Shown: positions 37,224 to 48,179, counted from the first letter of the stretch. The stretch: 64,000 nt of DNA from Termitomyces sp. T153 (GCA_018296165.2 JACKQL020000033.1:372001-436000), one strand, 5' to 3'. A program made the numbers and translations. The notes: generated by a model from the sequence alone, not told the origin.

Positions 37224-38985
37224 TTGATTATCAAATATCTGACTTGTTCTTTTCTCAAGCTATTCGGAATGAGACCCCATTCTTTGCCATTCAGATCATG
37301 TGCATTGTCTCAATCAGTTGCCTCCCATACTTGTGGGACTGTCAGAACTTCTCTTGCCAATGATTCAATGTGTTCACCTCACATTTCAAGCGAGGTTCTT
37401 GATGACCATCTACTGCTTTGAAACCAAATGATTCACTTGAGTCCTGCTTGGCAAGTGCAGCAATCACAGACCTCTCAGAAGTTTTCAATGCCATCCTACA
37501 TGTCACCTGGTCCTTGTTCTGAGAGTGTTTGCTCATCACCTATGATTGTGACTCCTTCAAAAAAGTCCAAGCAATGCAACTGTGATGATTTCATATGGAC
37601 AGACAGGCTTCCTAGAACTGGTCAATTGAATTACCAGCCCACTTTGTTGCCCAAGATTAATGAAGAACTGGTTCTCACCCCTTCTGCTCACCTTCACAAC
37701 TCTTTTTGATCATCTACCACTCCTCAAACGGCAAAGAGTTCAAGACTTTGAGAGACCAGAGAGGATGACAAGAGCACTTCTTCAAATGATGCAACTCAGC
37801 CATCTGTCTATTTCACTAGGAGACTCCAAGGTGGGGCTGCTAGTGATAATGGTGGTGGCAGTAACATTGAAGATGAAGAAGACTACAACAAAGACAACAA
37901 AGACAATGATGACAGCATTGTCTATGACAGTGATGACATTGGACCTACTCTTAGAAGACTGAAGGATGAAGTCCTGGCCTTACACAGGGATTTTGATGTA
38001 ACCACACAGTGTTTTGGTGAGCCCAGACATAGAAAAGCATTGGTGCAGTGGACATTCCCTTTCAAAGTACCACAAGGCCAAGAAGTATGAACTGAACAGC
38101 ACAATGATACCATGCGCATTGTCCAGAAAGAGATGTGGTCCCTCCTTGGAATTAAGAAGGATAGGGAATTCCCAAATATTGTCTCAGAAAGACCAGAGCT
38201 ACTGGCCATACCCTGGGACATGTTCAATTTTTGTTTCGATGATGATGCTCCTGGACTGAACCTCCAGCACCCACAGATTGATATCAAGGCTCCTGAAAAT
38301 ATATGGAATGTCTTACTTGCTCAGCAATTTGCTGACATGGTGATGCAGAAGTATCCTGAGAAGGACCTGTCTATAGACATAGTTGCATGACATTTCCTCA
38401 ATCATCTTGACACTCTTCAGAAGGCTTGTGCAAAGGCCTGTCCAAGGGCCAATGAACAGCCAGAGGACATTCTTGTACACATGACAGCTGAGTTTCAAGC
38501 TATGAGTCACCGTAAGTGAGTTAGGATGAGACAGAAACAAGTATGTGTATCCTTTCTCCATCTTTTCATTGGCTAACTAGCACATTCAAGCTATACCTCG
38601 CAAGAAGTGGTCATTGTCAAGACCAAGTTGAATATGATAATAATCTGGCTTGGAACAAGATGCTTCTCATGGTTAGATTTCTAAGAGTGGATGGCCAGAG
38701 TTCAGATGAGTCTGATGGTGGAGAATATAGAGTCAAAATTCAAACTTGGCATGATCCACACGTTACCAGACTGCTTTGCTACATAGACCAAAGTCATCTT
38801 ACCACTAAAATCCTTGGAAATTGACTCCCTGGTAGTGCTCCTTGTATCCATCAAATCAGTGAACACAAAGAGACTACACATCTTTACAGTGACATTCCTG
38901 CAAAGCTTCCTGCAAACTTCTATAACAAGGTGTAGTTTGAGACTCTGGTTCCTGGATTGCAAACCAAGTTGGACCCTCACCCAGT
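37224..38985 (+). pseudogene. Decayed Agaricomycete family gene (DGxSSDESD motif)
   Basis: Fragments in changing frames. 37830-38000 encodes an acidic Asp/Glu/Asn tract with Ile-Val-Tyr-Asp-Ser-Asp-Asp. 38112-38390 has Met-Trp-Ser-Leu-Leu-Gly-Ile-Lys-Lys and a helical segment ending Lys-Asp-Leu-Ser-Ile-Asp. 38543-38824 has the hallmark Val-Asp-Gly-Gln-Ser-Ser-Asp-Glu-Ser-Asp followed by Tyr-Arg-Val-Lys. I recognise the hallmark and its context from a widespread Agaricomycete family of unknown function. It may be the 3' half of the 34159-37110 gene. Stops at about 38390 and elsewhere show that it is broken. Confidence 0.5.
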
Positions 38986-39020
38986 CCTTAACTTACCTCA
39001 CTTGCAGAACTAGTTGATAT

Positions 39021-40865
39021 GATACATATAGTCTGGCAGATGATAGTAGTCTTGTTTGCACTTACTGTCTGTCAGTTACAGATGTCATTACTATGATAGT
39101 TTGGCTCTCAAATAAATCAATTTTGTTCAAATTTATCATTTCTGATACTCAACCATTGTCCCTACAAAAATGTAGTCTTTGTCACTCAACACACTCATAC
39201 ATAAACTTATCTATGATTCTGCTTATTGCTGATCATGTTCCCATGATGGGTTATGTAAGAATCAAACACCAGTCAAGTCAGACTTTGACTTGTTGAAAAC
39301 AACCATGAGCTCTGGGTTCACCCAAGCTCTGTCCCTCCCTCATGAGTCCTGGGTTCACCCAAGCTCATTGAATTCTGTATCACTTCTGAGTTCATCCAAA
39401 CTCTACCACTGCCTGTGAAGTTCTGGGTCCAACCCAAACTTGTGATCACTTGGTTCTAGTTCTTGCCTCAACTCAGACTCCTGTTGTGCTGAGTGATCTT
39501 AAGGATCTCTCTATGGCATAGCCTTGATGGACTAAAGCATCCATATCACCATGATGCTACCTTGAAGATCTATTTTTCCAATATATTGCTCACAGATCAC
39601 ACCCACTCACTCAATGCTCATTGTGTTTTCCATGGGTGAATTACATAATCATCAAACTCCATTGAAGTAGGACTGGAGTTGAACTCAGTTCCCCTAAGCT
39701 CTATCCTTCCCTCATGAGTTCTGGATACATCCAAACTCACTCACACTCCCTCTCAAGTTTTGGGTTTGGGAGCCCCAACTCTCAAATTTCCTCCTTTGCT
39801 GAGTGACCTTCAAGGCATGGGGCTTGATGTACACCTGCAAGGTGCCTTGGGAACAAGACAGTCTCTTCTGTGTGTTGGATACCACCATTGATGAGCTTTG
39901 GGTTCACCCAAGCTTTATCCCTTACTCATGACACCTGGGTTCACCCAAACTCACTCACTCTTATGATTGTCTGAGCTCTGGGATAATATTCCAAGTTCTA
40001 ATTCTTCAGAAGACCCCATTGCTCTGTCATATTTAAGGTGTCTGGTTCCTTGACCATCTCCTTCACTCAAACCACCAGCTCTGACAAGTAAGTCATTCTA
40101 TTTCCTTCTTTTGACTTACTTAACACTTCTCTAGCATCATCTACACTGTCAATATGCCAAGGCATGCCAAGTCCTTCAAGATCCTGATGTGCTGCCCTGT
40201 CCTTCACCTGAGCAAGTCTTGACTTGAAGGGTACCCCATCCTTGAGCTGGAGAAGAGCCAATGGATTTGCATATGGTCTTTCACTTTGAGTATCTTTTGA
40301 TTCAATTCTAGGCCTCTATCCAGTGCAACACCAACATGTGCATTTGATCCACCAATGAGGTTCATGCCATGAAGTTCATGGCTCATTTGTGGGAGAAGTG
40401 TTGGAGGGCACACTTTTGAAGGGAACTCGAGGCAATGGGATATTTGTCAAATGCCTTGCCATCAGTGAGTAATGCTTCAGTCAAGTAAAGGGGAACAAAT
40501 GTACTGACTGGATCAAGTGTGTCTGGGTCTCTTGGAGTGTGAAGGTGATTAGGGAGATTGATGGGGAGGAGGGGATTTATGACAGGCATGATTGCTGGAA
40601 GGTCAATTCTCTTTTCGTTTATATTTCTTCAGTTTTCTCATATACCACAGGCTGATAAAAAGGACAAGAGAGGGAAAAACTAGTTAATTGTATTGAACAT
40701 TGAGAATTGTGCAATGTAATCTGTAGTGAAAGATTGTGCCTTTTGTCATTTTGCATAAGTTTATTAATCTAAGCTTTTAATTCTTTTCTGTTTCTCAATT
40801 TACCACAAGCCCAGGTCACCAAAACATTGGCAACCATTGCAGAACTCATGGTCAAGCATCTTCAC
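39021..40865 (+). repeat. Right arm of inverted duplication, with empty LTR site
   Basis: Reverse complement of 12765-13906 joined to 20044-20747. It retains the uninterrupted target of the LTR element at about 39710-39735, where GATAC (reverse of GTATC) occurs once. About ten palindromic GGGTTCACCCAA-type motifs are spread over 39300-39990. At its right edge it runs without a break into the TOM1-like exon, so this arm is likely the source copy. Confidence 0.92.
40067..40589 (-). pseudogene. Unrecognised duplicated coding relic (source copy)
   Basis: The minus-strand counterpart of 13041-13563, with identical translations in all three overlapping frames and the same frameshifts. Function unknown. 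Confidence 0.4.
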
Positions 40866-43610
40866 GTGAAGGGTTTTGATGAGTACTCCCAGTGACTACT
40901 TCAGGTTTGATCTGATACTTTGTTATTAGATGATATACCTTCGTTTGTATATTACAGTCTTGTGTTGGGTGTCTATAGTGCCTTGCTTGTCAATGGTGAA
41001 TTGTTTTCACACGCTTGTTCCAGTCTTCTCTGATAGCTCGATTTCACATTGCAGAAAGAACCACATCTCAAATACTGAACACAATTGAACACCTTGCTTT
41101 CTACAAAGCAGGCAGGTTTGAGACCATCCTGGATACTTGTCAGGCCTTGATGGGTTCAATCGAAAGGATTATGGAAGTGAGCGAGGAAGAGAAAACTAAG
41201 CCCAAGGCTGTTGAACACAATGCTGCATTCACTGCACTCAAAGTGGCTCTACATTTTGTCCAACCAATCATCTCCTCAAAACCCCTTATCGAGTTGGGGC
41301 AGACATCTCTCCTCATCACTCGTAACAAAAAGGACACTGACCCTGAATATTACAAGCTTCACAACTTTCTGGTCAGGCTGCGGATGGCAGTCCTTCCTCT
41401 TATGAAAGCACTTTGGAGTGCCCCCTGGTTAATTTCTGTTCCTCTGCAAGGCAATCATCAAAACAGTCCTTGAACTCGTGAATGGAGAAGGTGAAGAGAT
41501 AAAAACTGCATGCTTGTGGCCCAGGTGGCATGGAAACAATCCATCTCGAGGTCACTGCAGGGGCTGTCATCAACCTTGATTGAGGATTTCTCTAGCATTG
41601 TAGGGTTACACAGGGGAGATTTTCCACCGCTATTCAAGTTGAGCCCCTATCTGGACCCAGCAATCAAGTTAGTCGTGAGCTGGATCCGCTTCTCACTGGG
41701 CAACAGTGGGCACATGAAGACAACATTGGTCATGGAGATTTTGTAGCTGAAAGATTAACGAGGCTCATGAAACATATCGTCTTGGCATTGTTACCATCAG
41801 CTGTGGAAGCAATCAAACGAAACAAGGAGAAAAAGGAAGAGGAAATGTTGGGAGGGGAAGTGGTTGAAGTTCAGGAGAAGGTTGAACTGGAAGACAAGGC
41901 CACTAATTTGGCTCAAGCAGAAGAAGAGAAACTGCTTTCCGAGGCAGCTGCAGATGCAGAAGCTTTGGGTAACACCCAATCAACTAGTGACACTCCTGTT
42001 GTGGCAACACAGATCACTCGAGATGAAGCAATGGACGATGCGATAACTACTGCCTCAACCAATACCAATGCTGATATGGTCGACGCCGTTGCCGACCATG
42101 TTGGGACTTCTGCTGATGCAAGCCCCTCAGTGAGCCCTCAATACAGTCAGCTGAATCAGCTGCTCCAGTAGCGGCTAAGCGAGTCATGGTTTTAATCCAT
42201 GGTAGTACAGTTGATATTACAGACACTGGCATCGACCCTACTTTTTTGGAAGCCCTGCCTGACGACATGAGGGAAGAGGTTCTGAGTCAACACGTTCGCG
42301 ACCAACGTGCTGCCAGGGTGGAACGCCCTGCTGACTCACAGATTATCTCTGAATCTCTCGATGCTTTACCTCCAGAAATAAGTGCCAAAATCATACAGCA
42401 AGAAGCTGCACAAAGGGCTCGTGTGCCTAACAGTGGGGGGCCAGTAGAGATTGACAACGCTAGTTTTCTTGCCAGACTTGATCCAACATTGCGCCAGACT
42501 GTCCTCATGGCACAAGGTGAAGGATTCATCCAAACTCTTCCATCTCATATCTTTGCAGAGGCTGGGGCCTACTGCGAAAATTAGGAACATTTGCATCGGC
42601 TTGCTATACGAGACGCAGCAATTCGGGGCCCCTCTATTCCCGCCCATGTAACCCGGAAGCTCGTACACCAGCATGACGACATCCAACTGTTGGACAAAGC
42701 CGAAGTTGCTGAACTTGTCCAGCTTTTGTTCTTCCCTCAGGTTTCGAAGAAGACCCTTCTGTACAGAATCCTTGTTAATCTCTGTGAAAATGCCAGTACC
42801 TGAACAGAATTATTTAACCTCCTTCTGAGCATCTTACAAGATGGAGCTGGAGATCTCGCTGCTGTCGATAAGGGTTTTGCACAAATGTCCGTGCGGAACA
42901 CCAAATCTCCAATCGTCAAGGCTCCAGGAAAGCAAAAGGCAATATTGGATTATCTATCGGCATTGGTGTTGAACTCACAAAGTGAAATCATACCAGACCT
43001 CGTGGTACAACGATACATTGAGGCACTGACATTCATTGTTAGCTCGAATGAACTGTCTACCCTTTTCTTCTTGATTGAACATGAATTCCCTATTGGTCTA
43101 CGTCGATCTGCCTCGAAAAAAGGTCAAGGCAAAGACAAACAGGCGCCACAAACTCATTATCCAATTAATCTGTTGCTTGGACTGTCGGAACGCTGATCAC
43201 TTCTCAAAACACCTGTTATAATGGAAACTGTTGTTGGCCTGCTTGCCACAGTAACTCGACCTCTCGCAAGCCTCAAAGATAAATGTTCAGATGCAGATCT
43301 TCGCGCCTCGACTCCGAATGGTTCCACAATAGATACAGAAGCAATGCGAAAACGGAAAGTATATGTACCACAGCACCTGAACGAAACACCGTAGTCAAGC
43401 AGCCGGCGACTGACAGTTCAACAACTCGTAAGTTATGTTAGTAATGGTTTGAATTTCTGACTCACATTTGACAAGGCGAGACTAATCCCGGAACGAACAC
43501 CCAACCCTCCATCGAAGCAGTGGAAGAAAAAATTCTTCTAGCCGATCCGCCGCAAATACCTCACACTGTGCTGCGTTTCGTCGTCAATATACTGACAATT
43601 GGGGAATTTT
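40812..43610 (+). pseudogene. TOM1/HUWE1-like HECT E3 ligase fragment
   Basis: Central part of a giant HECT-type ubiquitin ligase. Visible pieces are Glu-Leu-Met-Val-Lys-His-Leu near 40840-40865; 41015-41473 with Phe-Tyr-Lys-Ala-Gly-Arg-Phe-Glu-Thr; a charged region at 41767-42171 (Lys/Glu-rich); 42186-42584 with the conserved Asp-Pro-Thr-Phe-Leu-Glu-Ala-Leu-Pro-Asp-Asp-Met-Arg-Glu-Glu-Val and Leu-Pro-Pro-Glu-Ile stretch of the ubiquitin-binding region; 42591-43196; and Pro-His-Thr-Val-Leu-Arg-Phe-Val-Val-Asn near 43580. The N-terminal armadillo-like region and the C-terminal HECT catalytic domain are absent. Frameshifts occur near 41455 and 42175 and stops near 42580 and 43195. CpG is retained, so the capture is younger than the surrounding sequence. 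No ligase activity is possible from this fragment. Confidence 0.82.
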
Positions 43611-44338
43611 CAGGTCAAACATTCCCACACCTCGAACGCCACCCAGACCTCCAGTAGGGTACACAATCTTTGTCGAGCGGTATGCTTGGCATTGGAGGTG
43701 CAGCTTCGTGGCGCGGGTGGAGAGGATAAATGCAGAGATAACGATTACCTTACCCCATGGCCATCGTATGTCATTCTACTTGCTCAGTTTTGTGGCTGAC
43801 TTTTGATACAGGCTTCGTACGATAGCCCTGAATATGTGGCCGATCTTTCGAGCAGACCTATAAGCTCTTCACATCTGACGCTATCGACTTTTTGAATGGT
43901 AGATTTCCCGGCTGTTTCAAATGACTATGTTTGTGATGTTTGTGGTGCTTGGGTTCCCCCCATTACCGCCATTGCCACCGTTTCCGCCTGAGGTGTACCA
44001 ATTGTTGTATCTGTAGTGGTTGTAGTATCCCCGCTGGATATGGGGTGGGGTTAATATTGGTAGGAATGAGGATTGGGATTGTGACGAACCGGGACAATGT
44101 CGTTGTTGTTGTTGGAGGCGGCAGCGGGTAAAGCTGTGATAAGTTTTACATGAGCAACGAGAGTGGTGAGCACCGCAAGGGAGAATTTCGATGTTGGTGA
44201 GAGGTGGGTTTAGTCTTGAAGTTGAATGAGTTGTGTTGGGTAGGTGGAAGCTGATGTTTGGTGTTGAACTGGGGACGTGACTATCGCGTGTCACTTGTCA
44301 TGCGACGCGACGCGTCATTGATTGTTTTGTTTTCTGTC
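43611..44338. other. Spacer between captured TOM1 and Chk1 fragments
   Basis: CpG-containing, with no recognised gene. A minus-strand frame (43917-44294) encodes Gly-Gly-Asn repeats and is probably low complexity. The part just upstream of 44339 may be the original Chk1 promoter region. Confidence 0.45.
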
Positions 44339-45454
44339 ATGAGCAGCAAGTATCCAGCAGTCATCGGCTACATGCTCGTCAACCAAATTGGCGGCAGCAG
44401 GTTCTCCACGTACGTATGTCACAACAAACACACACAATCCCTCATTTCCCTCCAGCATATTCCACGCCGTCAACTTTTCAACGCACCTCATTGCCGCCTG
44501 CAAGCTCATCAAATTCACCCCTGCCACCACCCCCGCCGCCTGCAAATCCACTGAGAAGGAAATGCGCATCCACTCCGTCCTCAAGCACCCCCACATCCTC
44601 GAGTTTCTCAACGCCGTCATGGTCGAGACCAAACATGCGCACTTGTACGTGCCGGGGATCTACATGCTGATGGAGCTCGCGGGCAGCGGTGATCTGTTTG
44701 ACAAAATCGGTGTGTTGCTTGGCTAGGCATACGCACTTCATTCATGTGTCTGCTCAAAGTCCCAGATGTGGGAATCAAAGATGACGTAGTGCACCTCTAC
44801 TTCAACCAGCTGCTTTCTGGCATGGTTCATCGATGTTTTTCTTATTGTCTCTACTCACTCGCTCGTAGGACTACATACGCTCCCAAGGCATGTGCCACCG
44901 CAACCTCAAGCCCGAAAATCTCCTCCTCGACGCCACAGACAACCTCAAAATATCAGACTTTGGTCTCTCAGCCATGTACAAGCTCAAAGAAAGTGGCCGC
45001 ATGCGTGCCCTCACCAAACACTGTGGGAGCCTACCATACATGGCCCCCGAGGTGCGCATCAATGTTGTGTTTTGTTGTCTTAATATGCAAGACAACTGCA
45101 GCTCAATTTGGACGAACCATACAGCGCCAAACCTATTGATTTATGGGGCATCGGCACCATTCTATATGCTATGCTCACAGGCAGTACATCTGCTTCTCTG
45201 CTTATCTTCATTCTTTCCTAACCTCTGCACAGACACACCCTGGGACGAACCAACCACTGCCAGCCCCAAATTCACCCGCTACATCTCCGGTTCTATAGTT
45301 GACGAGCAGCTCTGGTCACGCTTCACCACAGAAGCCCTGTATATGTCCCATCCTCAAAGAAAAAAATTAATGTTCACCCCATCTGTGCACAGCACTCATA
45401 TGTGGCCTCCTAACCATTGACCCACATAACAGACTCACCCTCACAGATGCATTT

Positions 45455-46971
45455 TGTCAGGTTCTGCTGACCTCGGGGGCTCAGCTGCACTGGGCGAGTC
45501 CTTACTAGGCGGGTGTGATTCCCCTGCATTGGTAACTGAACACTCGAAGACGTTCCAGGCCCTGGTGGCTTGCGTGGGTAGCTGGGGAGATGTGATCCAG
45601 ACAGATCCGGGAAGGTCCGGAGAAGTCGGATCGTGGGGAAACGAGACGGTCTTGGTGGGGTTCAGGCAGAAGGCCGTATGGGAGATTTGTGGAAGCAAGG
45701 GAGTAGGTGGCTGTGTGATTAATGGGAACGGGGCCGGGGTTTGATGGGAGATCATTTGGAGCTGATGGGGTCTGGGACCGAGCGAAGAGTGAGGTTCGGA
45801 CCTGGTAAAGGAGTGTCGGGGTTCGTAATCGTAATCACGGAGTTTGTGAGGTCGTTAGAGTTGATGAGGACTTGGGCACAACGGTCGGACGGAGTCACCG
45901 AGACAGCGTCAGACGAAATGGAATGGGGTTGATATGGAACAAGAGTAGATTCGGGTAGAGATACGAAATGATAATGAGAACAATAACAAAATGGAGACAA
46001 GACAAGACCGGGAGACTGAGATAAGACCGGGAGACTGAGATAAGGAAACGAGACACGAGACACAAAACAATCAGACCATAAGTAACGTTAAGCAATATCA
46101 AGACTAGGGTACGAAGAGCTACTCGATGACTTATATACTGACTACCGGAGGACTTCGGGGTACGTCGGCTGTGGCGGCGGGGCTTGGCGGAGCTCGACGG
46201 AGGGGGCGGGTGTCGGTTGTGATCGAGGATCGTGCCATGCTGATATGTTGATGGGATCATTGGAGAACGCGGGTTGCTCCGAGGTTGTCATGATACTCCG
46301 GAATAGGTCAGGGTGTTTAGTTGATGATGGGGTAGCGAAGATCAGAAACAGTGGGGGTGGTTCTCGGGGTTCGGGAGGCCCAGGGTAAGTGTCAGTGGCT
46401 GCAGGGCAGGCACCAAAGTTGGCCAGGGGGCCATCGGAGTTAGCCGGGGAGGCGTCGGAGTTAGCCGAAGTAGGCGCGGGGCATGGGCGGAAGTTTGGCG
46501 GAGCGTTGGGGGTCCCTTTGGGGGTTCGGGGGGTTGATGGACGATGTGCGGGGTTTCGGGGAACGGGTCATGACATCACCCCCCTTTCAGCGTCAAGACC
46601 CTTTGAGACGCGGGGGCAGGGCGGGGATCAGCGGGGCATGGGAGTCAAAGCCGAGCAATATTGATCAATCCGCAGCGAGTGATAGTGGCGTGGGAGACGA
46701 AGTCAAAGCGCGGCCGCCGTTTTGTCAGGGTCCTCCTCAATCAATTAAAAGCTTTGGGCGTGCCCCGGGGTTTCCCAAATTTCGTCATGTCTTCCCCCAG
46801 TGTTCCAGTAGTCTCTCCCGCCGATTTGGACGAGGTGGTGGTGTATGACAGTGGGGGTGAGGAGTTTGAGCGTCGGCGCCGGGGTAGCGTCAGGGACCGG
46901 AGTCGTGAGTGTTGTCGACCTTTCTTTTCGGGATGATTGACGGGGCTCCCTTAGAGTCGTCCGTGGTAGTA
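45455..46971 (-). mobile_element. 5'-truncated LTR retroelement in Chk1 exon
   Basis: LTR 45455-46575 (reverse orientation, TGTCAGGTT to ATGACA), adjoining polypurine tract and about 395 bp of internal sequence up to 46971. The rest of the element and the second LTR are missing. A 5-bp CATTT lies on both sides (45450-45454, 46972-46976) and the kinase reading frame resumes exactly after it. Same family as 13907-20038. The LTR has only two of the 19-bp CT units. Confidence 0.88.
46787..46904 (+). pseudogene. First exon of the antisense retroelement gene
   Basis: ATG at 46787. The exon encodes the same acidic peptide (Val-Val-Tyr-Asp-Ser-Gly-Gly-Glu-Glu-Phe-Glu) as the 18648 gene, with about five residue differences. 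A consensus donor GTGAGT follows at 46905, which the other copy has lost. The rest of the gene is missing because the element is truncated at 46971. Confidence 0.65.
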
Positions 46972-47410
46972 CATTTCAGCATCCATGGTGTATCTGGTAC
47001 ATATGTGCCACTTCTCCACTTTCCCATCTTCCTCTTTGTACTCTACCATTTTTAATTTCTGCCTAATGTCTTATGGCTTACACACACTACTCAACAGCCC
47101 AAGCCAACTCGCTTCACAAACACCCTCTGTCCTCACAGAACAACTCACCACACCCCTCCATGCAAACAGTGACATGGCACTTGCAGTGCCTGATCTGCAT
47201 ATGAGTGGCCATAAAGATTGCAATGCTGATGCCAATGAGGATAAGGAAGGTGATGTGGATACCGACAAAGATGAACTGATGCTATCTGCACAGCTCTTGC
47301 AGTTCACACAATCATTAATGCTTTTTGTGTGTCTTTTGCTTTATCTACTAACCCCCAACTAATCACCCACTCCCCTCACAGTCCCAAACCCAGTTGGGCA
47401 CATGGTATTG

Positions 47411-48179
47411 CAACAACAACCAACTGATCCTCAACCAGACACAGGAACTCATTGTTGTTGATGAACCCCCCTTGACAATGCTGTCCAATCAATCAAGCAT
47501 CAACCAGACATGCACAATGATGCCATCCCAGGTAGTTGTGCAGTGCTTGGGCCACATAAAATCTCAATCTGCTCATTACTGACCATATAGCATTCTGCAT
47601 GCTGTCCACAGCTGGTGAATTTGAATTTGAGAGGCTTGTAGATTGGATTGATTTTGGTGATTTTCCTTGTAAGTCGATGTCCTGTCTGTCCTGCTGATTT
47701 AGCCCTCATTTTTCTTGACTTCAGCTGTTGTTTATCTGTTTCTTGGAGTTTTTTGGAAGTCTATAATTTTGTACACTATGTTACCAACTCAGTACTATGT
47801 ATTAAGCATCTTGATGAGTGAATCAATGGTCACACACTGAGTGACATGACACATGTTTCTGTATATTGTTTCTATATAATATTCTTACATTTTTTTATTG
47901 CATGTTTCTTGAGAAATATCATACATTATGCCAACATATGTTTCTCAAGAAAAATACAGAGTGTTTCTCGAGATACAAACTAAGAACAGGACAAAGGTTT
48001 TTTGAGAAACACAGAAAAATTTATCATTCTACAAAAGAAACATCAAGAGAATATTTGATATATTTATTGAAATTTTCTGACATAAAATTTAGCATGTTTC
48101 TTAAGAAAAAGGTGTCAGAAATTGAAAAACATATTTCTGACACCTTTTTCTCAGGAAACACACTACATTTCTTGAAGTG
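47411..48179 (-). repeat. Right terminal/subterminal inverted region of the CACTA element
   Basis: Reverse complement of 8938-9757. It contains the terminal AAGTG, the hairpin at about 48103-48152, the TTTCTTGAGAAAC-type palindromes, and a minus frame (47500-47709) matching 9457-9666. Its inner edge cuts into the captured Chk1 sequence near 47415. Confidence 0.8.

Larger units (their letters stand above)
44339..47415 (+). pseudogene. CHK1: Chk1-like checkpoint kinase, captured and inactivated
   Basis: Start ATG at 44339. Introns with GT-AG ends: 44410-44455, about 44710-44759, 44825-44868, about 45053-45102, 45184-45232 and 45339-45392. Motifs in order: Gly-rich loop (Ile-Gly-Gly-Ser-Arg-Phe-Ser), Ala-Ala-Cys-Lys with the ATP lysine, Glu of helix C (Glu-Lys-Glu-Met), His-Arg-Asn-Leu-Lys-Pro-Glu-Asn, Asp-Phe-Gly, Met-Ala-Pro-Glu and Ile-Asp-Leu-Trp-Gly. 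The catalytic Asp of HRD is Asn (GAC to AAC in CpG context). An LTR fragment (45455-46971) splits the Asp-Ala-Phe / Gln-His-Pro-Trp-Cys exon. Downstream, 47280-47420 keeps the Gln-Phe-Thr-Gln-Ser-Leu-Met-Leu-Phe, Ser-Gln-Thr-Gln segment typical of fungal Chk1. The gene ends where the CACTA right terminal region begins. In the family, Chk1 acts in the nuclear DNA-damage checkpoint; this copy cannot. Confidence 0.85.
8938..48179. mobile_element. Candidate 39.2-kb CACTA (EnSpm) transposon with gene cargo
   Basis: The left end reads CACTTCAGGAAATGTAGTG from 8938. The right end read inward from 48179 is CACTTCAAGAAATGTAGTG. Both are flanked by TAT (8935-8937 and 48180-48182), the 3-bp duplication size known for the CACTA superfamily. 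Similarity between the two ends continues inward for about 0.8 kb in inverted orientation. A broken Tnp2-type transposase, the enzyme class of this superfamily, lies inside at 21.2-24.8 kb. The interior also holds pieces of WD40, coiled-coil and uncharacterised Agaricomycete genes, a TOM1/HUWE1-like block and a Chk1-like kinase, several with introns retained, which implies capture at DNA level. The length is extreme for the superfamily, and nested insertions (13907-20038, 45455-46971) contribute about 7.6 kb. An alternative is two smaller elements or an inverted duplication whose outer ends mimic one element. Confidence 0.65.

Noticed and set aside
12765..40865. Reading the 1.85-kb inverted arms as terminal inverted repeats of a separate 28-kb transposon
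   Set aside because: At the right edge TOM1-like exon coding continues straight through 40865, and the outer flanks show no target duplication (CCT versus GTG). It is better explained as an inverted segmental duplication.
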